Assembly: GCA_006503475.1 (NCBI GenBank)
Contig: RSEH01000122.1
Location: forward strand, 1 to 64,000
Source: Stentor roeselii
Taxonomy: Eukaryota > Ciliophora > Heterotrichea > Heterotrichida > Stentoridae
DNA: 64,000 bases
Direction: 5' to 3'
The notes under the pieces were generated by a model. The model was given only the letters and a program-made list of their open reading frames with translations, was not told where the DNA came from and made no database searches. Positions 50,253 to 57,750 of this stretch are shown piece after piece (position 1 is the first letter of the stretch; each line of letters starts with the position of its first letter). Position numbers and translations under genes: made by a program.

Positions 50253-53200
50253 ATGGAAACTGAAAGTTACCTAACAAGGGTTTTTGAACTTGCTGAAAAT
50301 AATCAGCTTGAAATAGCATTGGAAGTCCCTCAGGGTGTTAAAGATTTAAATGATCTAGCGAAAAACATCGCACTTGCCAGGGTGTTAATTGAAAGTTCTG
50401 AACTGGAAAAAGCTGTCGAAATTATTGATGAAGGTCTTTACCAGCTGAGTCATGCGCGGCTTGGAGAAGACTCAGAAGTTCTTAACAGATTCTTAAAAAT
50501 CTCTCAGTGTCTTTTAGAAGATGCGAAAAATCACTCAGAGACTTCACATGCCTTGTTTAAAGACCTGGTCTTATCCGAGCGAAATGCGAAAAACTTATCA
50601 ATGATCAGGACTTTCTGTGCAAGGGTCTGCAAGAAGGGTTTTTTTTCAGTATCAGAAGAAAAAAAGCTTTTTTTAGATGAATTTAACTCGAGTTTAAACG
50701 TGACTCCGAATTCTTGTTGGCATGTCGTGTCGACTGAGTGGTTCTCCTCTTGGTGCGCCTTCGTCGGCGCACGGGCAGAAGACTTTCAAGTGAAGGTCCC
50801 GCCGGTTAAGCCGAGGTCAAACAAGCGCCCAGGGCCTGTTGACAACAGTTCGATTTTGTTGAAAAGTTTGGAAAAGGACAGTCTTCGTGACCCGGCGCAT
50901 CCTTATTTTTCCAACTTGCTTAAACCAGGACTTTCAGAAGGAATCGACTACCTCATCTTGTCTGACAAGGCCTTTGAAGTACTGGGAAACTCTTATGGAG
51001 TGAAACAAGACGTGATCAGATATGCAATCGAGCAAAATGATACTATTTATATCATTGAGACTTACTTGAAAATTGTTCAGGTCGGGTTTCTAGCTGGTAA
51101 TTCACTTCAAGTGAAAAAACTTGCAACTAGTAGAAAGAATTCTTTAGCTTATATCAAGAAAATCGTATTGCGTGAGAAAAATATTCAAAGTCGTGTTTGG
51201 AAAGTAGACTTGACCAGATTGCCTCTTGATAGACTTCAGGTACTTGCTTGTAAGACTTTCACTACTTATTTGAATGGAGCGATTGTACTTGATGATCGGA
51301 TTTCACTGGATGATGCGGAAGTCTCGGAGAATAATTTACTGCTTGTTGAGGTGAATTTTAACCAGAAATATGTTTATTCTGATGATCCTAGCCTTGTCAT
51401 TAAAAAATGCGCTTTTTGTCAGGCGTCTAGTCAGGCGGTTCAATGTAAACAATGTGCAAAGAAAATTTATTGCAGTTTAGAGTGTCTTAATAGAAATATT
51501 GAGGAACATAGAAAAACTTGCAGAATTAAACCGAAAAGAAAGGTTTTTGCGTTTTTTTCTTGTTTTTGTAGACAGCCTGAGTTTAGTGAAGGGGAAGAGG
51601 AAAAGAGTCATTTGCCTTCTGTTGGGTTTTATAGTATGAAGTTGGTTGGATTACAGAATTTGGGGAATACTTGCTTTATGAACTCTGCTTTGCAGTGCTT
51701 GGCTGCTGTTCAGGATTTGACTGAATTTTTTTTAAGGAATGAGTTTAAAGAATATATCAATAAAAGCAATAACCTGGGTACAGGAGGTAAACTAGCAAAC
51801 GAGTATGCCGATTTTTTATATACTCTAAGCCGTACAAAAGAAAAATCAATCGCTCCTTGGAAGTTAAAAAAAACAATCTCAATGTTCGTAAACCAATTTT
51901 CAGGTCACCAACAACACGATTCCCACGAGTTCCTAATGTTTTTAATAAGCGGTCTTCACGAAGACCTAAACCAAGTGACAAAAAAGCCTTACTACAGCGA
52001 CGACGTGAAAGAAACCGACTTAATGCTAATGTCAGCCGAGTACTGGAAAAGATTTTTATCACGTAACAAGAGTTTCATAGCCGACTTGATATACGGTCAA
52101 TACAAATCAACCCTAACATGTCCAAAGTGCCGAGAAGTTTCTCACACGTTCGACCCTTTCAACTGTCTGAGTCTTCCAATCCCCCAGCAGCGTTCAAGAC
52201 GAGTCGTTGTGAAATACATTCCAAAAGACTCAACCCCTGCCAGTATTTTCACTTTTAACATCAGCGAAAGTGGTTTAGTCCAAGATCTAATCGACAAAGT
52301 CTTATTTTTTATCAAGGAAAAACCAAATCTTTTACTTTGTCTTGAAATGAATTCCAGGACTTGTGAAGAAATCGACCCCTCGACGCCTGTTCAAAGACTA
52401 GGAACTGGTCACTTGTTTTTTTATGAATGTGAAGAAGAGTTTCAGAGATATGTGGTTGTCAAGTTTCGGTCTGAATATCAGAATTCTTTTGAATGTTTTC
52501 CGAGAATAGTAAAGTTAAGTGATTTTAGCACTTATAAAGAACTTCATTCTTTGATTTTTGGGACTTTTGCTTCTTTTGCTGTTGGTGAGGATAAAGTGGA
52601 TTATTATGAGATTTATCGGCAACAAGGATATCGAATCGTTTTTGAAGCGACTGCTGAACATCCCTGCTTTGTTTGTCGAGCTAGAAGGTGTAGAGGTTGT
52701 GATATCGATGATGAAGATACTAGAATTTCAGGATATTTCAAAGGAAAAAGCTTTTTTACTGTTTTCTTTTTTTTACAGAAGTCATCAAATAAATTTCACT
52801 TCGACTTGAACCCTTTGAAAGCCTCAGTAAATATAAAGCCAATTGAATTAACTCAAAGAAGAGACATCAGCATTTATGATTGTTTTAGCAAGTTTCGAGA
52901 ACCTGAAACCCTTGACAGACACAACGAGTGGTTCTGTCCGAAATGTAAAAATCACGTCCAAGCTGAAAAGCGAATGGAAATCTACAAACTTCCAAAAATC
53001 CTGATAATTCATTTAAAACGTTTTAAAATTTCAGGTTTTTCAAGAGAAAAATTAAATGTTCCAGTGACTTTTCCTCTTACAAATCTAGACCTTACCCAAT
53101 TCACAGCAGATAATTTAAGTTTAAACCGCTTTGAATTATTTGCAATTTCCCATCATTTCGGAGCTCTTGCAGGGGGTCACTACACAGCTTCAGTGAAAAA

Positions 53201-53303
53201 AGACGAAAAATGGTTCGATTGCAATGATCACGAAATAAGCGAATCAAAAGCTGAGCCGAACTTTTCATCATCATATGTTTTATTTTACAGACAGTCTAAC
53301 TAA
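50253..53303 (+). CDS. Deubiquitinase with DUSP, MYND and USP domains
   Basis: 1,016 aa. The order is: a helical N-terminus (1-140), a DUSP-like region (SCWHVVSTEWFSSWCAF onward), a ubiquitin-like stretch, a MYND zinc finger from residue 386 (CAFC, CKQC, C-x3-C, H-x3-C), and the USP catalytic domain. Catalytic cysteine 474 lies in GLQNLGNTCFMNSALQCL and the histidine near 976 in ALAGGHYTAS; two zinc-binding C-x2-C pairs (LTCPKC, WFCPKC) form the fingers. DUSP plus a large insert resembles USP4/11/15, while MYND occurs in USP19 within the catalytic domain. Here MYND sits just ahead of it. Active-site residues are complete. Confidence 0.88.
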   Translation: METESYLTRVFELAENNQLEIALEVPQGVKDLNDLAKNIALARVLIESSELEKAVEIIDEGLYQLSHARLGEDSEVLNRFLKISQCLLEDAKNHSETSHALFKDLVLSERNAKNLSMIRTFCARVCKKGFFSVSEEKKLFLDEFNSSLNVTPNSCWHVVSTEWFSSWCAFVGARAEDFQVKVPPVKPRSNKRPGPVDNSSILLKSLEKDSLRDPAHPYFSNLLKPGLSEGIDYLILSDKAFEVLGNSYGVKQDVIRYAIEQNDTIYIIETYLKIVQVGFLAGNSLQVKKLATSRKNSLAYIKKIVLREKNIQSRVWKVDLTRLPLDRLQVLACKTFTTYLNGAIVLDDRISLDDAEVSENNLLLVEVNFNQKYVYSDDPSLVIKKCAFCQASSQAVQCKQCAKKIYCSLECLNRNIEEHRKTCRIKPKRKVFAFFSCFCRQPEFSEGEEEKSHLPSVGFYSMKLVGLQNLGNTCFMNSALQCLAAVQDLTEFFLRNEFKEYINKSNNLGTGGKLANEYADFLYTLSRTKEKSIAPWKLKKTISMFVNQFSGHQQHDSHEFLMFLISGLHEDLNQVTKKPYYSDDVKETDLMLMSAEYWKRFLSRNKSFIADLIYGQYKSTLTCPKCREVSHTFDPFNCLSLPIPQQRSRRVVVKYIPKDSTPASIFTFNISESGLVQDLIDKVLFFIKEKPNLLLCLEMNSRTCEEIDPSTPVQRLGTGHLFFYECEEEFQRYVVVKFRSEYQNSFECFPRIVKLSDFSTYKELHSLIFGTFASFAVGEDKVDYYEIYRQQGYRIVFEATAEHPCFVCRARRCRGCDIDDEDTRISGYFKGKSFFTVFFFLQKSSNKFHFDLNPLKASVNIKPIELTQRRDISIYDCFSKFREPETLDRHNEWFCPKCKNHVQAEKRMEIYKLPKILIIHLKRFKISGFSREKLNVPVTFPLTNLDLTQFTADNLSLNRFELFAISHHFGALAGGHYTASVKKDEKWFDCNDHEISESKAEPNFSSSYVLFYRQSN

Positions 53304-53326
53304 TCTCTTATAAACCATTCTTAAAA

Positions 53327-55090
53327 ATGAGTCAACTCTGGCCTTCAATCAGTTCATCTAAAAGAACTAATGATTCAACCCGCAGGTCAAGTTCTAAAAT
53401 TAACCAGCTGAAACTTTCACTTGGTTTGAATTCACCGAAGTCTTACTCGAATGTTAAAGGAACTCCTAATCACTTGATAAGTACCTCGATTCTGTCATCA
53501 GTTAGCTCTATTCATAAAAATGCTCTGGAAAAACAGGCGAGTCTTAGCCGGAGGTCTTTTCGTAGTTACTCTAATATTGCGAATAAGTGCTCGTATCGAT
53601 TAGATGCGGCCATGCTTATTGTTGGGAGGATTAGAAAGTTTATTTATAAACATTTTCATATTTGGAGACTTGCTGCTGGAAGGTCGATCACTGCTGAAAA
53701 AAGAACTCATTCGCATAAGTCTCTTGTTATTCAAGTCACAGTCTCTCGAGAAAAAAAAAGATTTCACAGCATCAGCAGAAGCTCAGTCGAACAAAACAAC
53801 TGGAGCCAGTCACCAAAGCCAGTTGTGAAAGAACCCTCTTTGAAGCTACAGGACTTAGAAAGTGTCAGTTCAAGTAAAGTCTTGCAAAGTTTAAACTCAC
53901 AAAAAACGCTTTTTAAAAAACAGTTTAAAAGTTTCACCAATGATGAAAGACAATTGTTTAGTTTTGATTACGGTCCTGTTCGACCTGTTACCAGGAATTT
54001 CGCTTATTCCGGAATAGATAAAAGAAAAAAATTGGAAAAATTTTGGAATATTTTAAGTGGAAATTATCGAAAAAGTATTAATGACGGCTTTTTTACAATT
54101 TTTGCTGTTTTTATTTTGAAACTCAACTTTTTAAAGGTTTTGGCTTCTTTAAGCAGACGGCTAAGGGTCAGGATGAAGAGAAACTTTAACAGAATCGTGC
54201 AGGAAGGGGAAAACATCAGAAAGGGACTTTTTATTTGTAGGGCTATGAAAGATGTAGGAAAAAGGACTGTTAAAGGGTACTTTAGAAGCATTATTCTACA
54301 TTTGAATGTGAAAATTGGTCCAAAAGGAAGAAATATAAAAGATTCTTATGAGAGTTTGCGGAAATCAATCCAAGAAATTTGTCTATCAAGCTCCAGAAAC
54401 TCTGGATTCAGGAAAAACCCAAGAATTTACCATAAAAAAGCTGAAAAATTTTTAGAAACAATGAAAAGTTTCTACTTTTCTCATCAAAAAAGACTGAAAA
54501 CTCTAGTCCTTTCTCAAATCCAATCAAAATTTCCTTACATAAAAAAAAAAGGTATTGAAAAGTTATTCAAATTTCTCCAAAACTCATTTCAAAGCTCATC
54601 ATTAAAATCAATAAAAAAATACTGCCATTCAAAACAGTTAAAAAAGCGAATTTTCAGTCAATTTCTAAAAAAAATTTCAAAAACTTTAACATTTTTAATA
54701 GAAAAATGTTTCGACCACTGGAAGACCCAAACAAAGATCTTCTCAAGTAAAGACCTTCCAGATCTAAAAGCGAAGACCTTCGAATCAACCTTCTCATCAA
54801 TATCAAAGCAAAACCTTCTTTTCGCTTTTCTTTCCTTGAAGTACTTCCGAAGGGCAACCCGTGTAAAGACCAGCAGAAATTTCAAGCTTTTAACAGCATT
54901 TAAAAGAATCACGAAGCATCTAAACTTCTTCAAATCAAAATCTTTCCAAAAGCTAAAACATTTCCGAGGTGATCCTCGAGTTCAAAACGAGAGTGAAGCA
55001 GTTTTGATATCTCATTTAGTGCGAATTCTAAAATTCAAGATTCTCCGGAATTTTAGACACTTTTTCGCAAAGGTTTCTCAGTTTAATTAG
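53327..55090 (+). CDS. Basic coil protein with W/F motifs, paralogue B
   Basis: 587 aa, Lys/Arg/Phe/Ser rich. The block RLDAAMLIVGRIRKFIYK, HFHIWRLAAGR near residues 90-120 matches KRDAAGLIVSWLKGKLKK, RLWRWRLNVSRG of the gene at 36131. Both continue with long basic helices separated by aromatic residues (FKSKSFQKLKHF, LKFKILRNFRHFF). The Ser-rich N-terminus may be phosphorylated. Sfi1-like centrin binding is one possibility but the repeat period is not clear. Three GT-to-AC flips or partial flips lie inside (near 53745 and 54370 most clearly). It ends 16 nt from a converging gene. Confidence 0.55.
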   Translation: MSQLWPSISSSKRTNDSTRRSSSKINQLKLSLGLNSPKSYSNVKGTPNHLISTSILSSVSSIHKNALEKQASLSRRSFRSYSNIANKCSYRLDAAMLIVGRIRKFIYKHFHIWRLAAGRSITAEKRTHSHKSLVIQVTVSREKKRFHSISRSSVEQNNWSQSPKPVVKEPSLKLQDLESVSSSKVLQSLNSQKTLFKKQFKSFTNDERQLFSFDYGPVRPVTRNFAYSGIDKRKKLEKFWNILSGNYRKSINDGFFTIFAVFILKLNFLKVLASLSRRLRVRMKRNFNRIVQEGENIRKGLFICRAMKDVGKRTVKGYFRSIILHLNVKIGPKGRNIKDSYESLRKSIQEICLSSSRNSGFRKNPRIYHKKAEKFLETMKSFYFSHQKRLKTLVLSQIQSKFPYIKKKGIEKLFKFLQNSFQSSSLKSIKKYCHSKQLKKRIFSQFLKKISKTLTFLIEKCFDHWKTQTKIFSSKDLPDLKAKTFESTFSSISKQNLLFAFLSLKYFRRATRVKTSRNFKLLTAFKRITKHLNFFKSKSFQKLKHFRGDPRVQNESEAVLISHLVRILKFKILRNFRHFFAKVSQFN

Positions 55091-55106
55091 AATAAATAAG
55101 AGTTAT

Positions 55107-55823
55107 TCAGTCTTTATTTAATTCTCGGTATCGGTCTTTGAAGTAGTTTACTCTTCCAGCAAAGGCTTTAGTGTCGATGATGACTCCATTCATCACGTTA
55201 ATGAGAAGGTCCTGGTGATTGACAACAGGTTTTCCATGCAGCAGGTAAAACCCGAAGTTTTTATTCAAATGCATTGGAAGCATTTCATCCAAGTCACTTT
55301 CAATGCCTGCCAAAATATTCTTAGGAACAGGATGTAAACTCCAAATGAACATCAAAGGATGTTGAAGTTGTTTTTGAAATTCACTTATTTGATGAATCTT
55401 TCTTCTTTCAAAACAATTCAAAAGCGAATAAACTACTTCCACCTTGTCTCCGTCTTCATGAAGGTTGATTTCTTTTGCTACTCGGCAGAAGAAGATTGAG
55501 TGAACAGCTGCCAGTGCTAAAGACCCGACACCTGAAAAGTAAATCAAAGCGTTCATGTTGCCGAAAGCGTTTCCTTGGGCTAATCCCAACAAGATCAAGG
55601 TGGGCATCGGGACTTTCACCAGATAAAAAAACTTAAAAGTCACCCCACGATATTTGTAAAGCTGAAGAAAAGAGTTCTGGAAAGAAAGACGAGATTTTGG
55701 AATATATTGATAAGAAATATTTTCTTTTAAGTAAAATTCTCGAGTTTTTTCTTGTTTTACTTTTGAGTAAGGGTCAGGGTCTTCTTTTTGGATGAAATTT
55801 TTCAAGAACCTGAAAAAGACCAT
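55107..55823 (-). CDS. Two-pass membrane protein, perhaps mitochondrial TMEM186/223-like
   Basis: 238 aa to a TGA stop, the only TGA terminator among the complete ciliate genes here. If TGA were read, the frame would run eight more codons to TAA at 55083 and overlap the end of the converging gene. A basic N-terminus is followed by two close membrane segments (VPMPTLILLGLAQG and GVGSLALAAVHSIFF) and a soluble domain (KEINLHEDGDKVEVVYSLLN). The plan of N-terminal presequence, hairpin membrane anchor and beta-rich end resembles TMEM70/186/223 mitochondrial assembly factors; this is a topology guess only. Confidence 0.45.
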   Translation of the reverse strand: MVFFRFLKNFIQKEDPDPYSKVKQEKTREFYLKENISYQYIPKSRLSFQNSFLQLYKYRGVTFKFFYLVKVPMPTLILLGLAQGNAFGNMNALIYFSGVGSLALAAVHSIFFCRVAKEINLHEDGDKVEVVYSLLNCFERRKIHQISEFQKQLQHPLMFIWSLHPVPKNILAGIESDLDEMLPMHLNKNFGFYLLHGKPVVNHQDLLINVMNGVIIDTKAFAGRVNYFKDRYRELNKD

Positions 55824-55843
55824 TTTTGAAAAGTTATTAGTTT

Positions 55844-56299
55844 CTAATTTCGAAAATTTATCAAAGCACTTTCTAGGTCTTTTAATAGGAATTCAGTGCA
55901 GGTGTCGACTTGTAGGTTGTCAGTGGGGCAGTCGTCGTCACATTCATTTTGGATGAAACCGAGACTAACACCCTGGATCCCGATAACATCTTTTTCATAA
56001 AAACAACGAAAAGAAGTACTTGTCATTGTCTCAGAGTCGTAAAGTTCCGTGATGAGTTTAGTGACTGGAGCGTGAAACCCGTTACTTTTTTTGCTTTCAC
56101 TTGAAATAACTCCATCTCTACTTCTTTTCGAGTTGTTTGTTAATAACTGGAAGTGAGCAGTCACATTTGAACTCGCCTCAGATATGACTTCAGTTGAGTC
56201 AAATCCAAATTTAGTTGAAATCGAAGTGAATGACCTTTCATCAAGTCCTTGTTTATTCGAGATATCATTAAAACAAGCGCTTCTGTTAAAGTGTTTCAT
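55844..56299 (-). CDS. 151-aa protein, unknown
   Basis: Single exon with ATG at 56299. Polar, Ser/Asp rich (FNDISNKQGLDERSFTSIST, FIQNECDDDCPTDNLQ) with a few cysteines and no signal peptide. No family recognised. It lies on the same strand as, and 19-20 nt from, the MORN gene before it and the membrane-protein gene after it. Coding status is supported by length and by the tight fit between neighbours. Confidence 0.5.
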   Translation of the reverse strand: MKHFNRSACFNDISNKQGLDERSFTSISTKFGFDSTEVISEASSNVTAHFQLLTNNSKRSRDGVISSESKKSNGFHAPVTKLITELYDSETMTSTSFRCFYEKDVIGIQGVSLGFIQNECDDDCPTDNLQVDTCTEFLLKDLESALINFRN

Positions 56300-56318
56300 T
56301 ATAAGATATTAGATTATC

Positions 56319-57512
56319 CTACCCGCCAGTTATCATTTCTCCAGATTTCGTCAAAAACGCGATTTTGCTTCCGAACTGCCAGAAAGAATTATGAGAGCGA
56401 AGGCGACGTTTTGACTTGTCGAAGTAAGTGTAAATCGCTTTGCCATGCTGAAGATCGTCGACCCATTCGCCGTTGTAGATGGTGTTGTTCGGGTACTTCA
56501 TTTTTCCAGTTCCGTGTTTTTTGTCTTTAAAGTACTGGCCGATGTATTCTTTGCCGTTTGACCAGGAGTACTTCCCAGTGCCGTGTTTTTTTCCTTTAAG
56601 CCATTCGCCTTCATATGAACATTGATTTTCCATCTGTAAAGTTCCTTTTCCATGGTAGTGGTCCTTGTAAAACTCTCCTTTATAACAACTGTATCCAGGG
56701 ATCTCCAGAGTCCCTTTTCCTTGTTTCTTTGATTTTACAAAGCTTCCTTTATAAACAGCTCCACTTTCCCAGACCTCTTTTCCTTCACCGTTTAACAACC
56801 CGTCTTCGAAGTTCCCTATCAACGTTCTTCCTTCTTTATAATGAAATTTTCCCTTCCCAGTCATTTGGTTGTCTTTAAAACTTCCAGCATAACAGTTTCT
56901 ATTTTTAAACATCAACCAACCGAAGCCGTTTTTCAGGTCGTTTTCGAAGTTTCCAACAAAAGTAGACCCATCTTTTTGCACCTCGATTCCAAATCCATGC
57001 TTTTGACTGAAGCTGTTTCTTTGGCCTTGGTAGTAAAAATCATCTGTTTCGACGAGTTCTTCTGTTTTTAAGACTGTTTTTATTTGTTTTAACGGCTTTC
57101 CTGAAAAACTGAGAAGGTCAAGTTTTGAGTACTTTGTTATGTCGCCTTTTAGAAGCATCTTGTTGAGAAGACTTGATGTTTTGGAGAATGTTTGACTTTT
57201 GCTTTGGTTAACTGCTTGTCGCTCTAGGAAGCCTCTCGCGATTGTTTGAAGTTTTTTAGAGAGTTGAGACTTGTTCCAGGTTTGTCTTGTTAGAAAGCCT
57301 TTGGATAGAGATTGGAAGGAAAGGTTTAAAGCTAGGGATGGGTCTGAGTCTATCAGTGGAAGGAACTGGATTGTTATGCAGGTATCTTGGTTTTGCTTAT
57401 CTTCTGAAGGCTTCTCGGGAATTAGAGATGCTTGGTTGTATTTTTTTATTGAGTTTGAAACGATTTCTTCTGATGATGCGACATCGGCTTTGCAGTGACA
57501 GTAGTTTCCCAT
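56319..57512 (-). CDS. MORN-repeat protein with acylated N-terminus
   Basis: 397 aa. It starts MGNYCHCK, a strong dual signal for myristoylation at Gly2 and palmitoylation at Cys5/Cys7. Two IQ-like stretches follow near residues 75-110 (GFLTRQTWNKSQLSKKLQ, TIARGFLERQ), possible calmodulin sites. From about 155 to 375 there are about ten MORN repeats (YKGSFVKSKKQGKGTLEIPG, YEGEWLKGKKHGTGKYSWSN, YNGEWVDDLQHGKAIY). Such proteins hold structures to the inner membrane face or cortex in alveolates. Cortical or ciliary location is expected; calcium-calmodulin control is possible from the IQ motifs. Confidence 0.85.
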   Translation of the reverse strand: MGNYCHCKADVASSEEIVSNSIKKYNQASLIPEKPSEDKQNQDTCITIQFLPLIDSDPSLALNLSFQSLSKGFLTRQTWNKSQLSKKLQTIARGFLERQAVNQSKSQTFSKTSSLLNKMLLKGDITKYSKLDLLSFSGKPLKQIKTVLKTEELVETDDFYYQGQRNSFSQKHGFGIEVQKDGSTFVGNFENDLKNGFGWLMFKNRNCYAGSFKDNQMTGKGKFHYKEGRTLIGNFEDGLLNGEGKEVWESGAVYKGSFVKSKKQGKGTLEIPGYSCYKGEFYKDHYHGKGTLQMENQCSYEGEWLKGKKHGTGKYSWSNGKEYIGQYFKDKKHGTGKMKYPNNTIYNGEWVDDLQHGKAIYTYFDKSKRRLRSHNSFWQFGSKIAFLTKSGEMITGG

Positions 57513-57750
57513 TTTTATCAGATATCAGATTGGATATTTTTTTAATTTTAGTTGAAGTGAGATAATGATCAAGGGAATAGATTGAAGGAATTTATAAAGA
57601 AAAGAAAATCATTTATAGTAAAATTTTTGTTATTCTTTGTTTTTATTTAAAGATAAAAAATTATTTACTGTTGTTGCTCAAAGTCAATTAATTATTCAAG
57701 TTTTCGGTTAAATTTAACCAAAAAAAAATAATTCTTACTAATAAAAAAGA

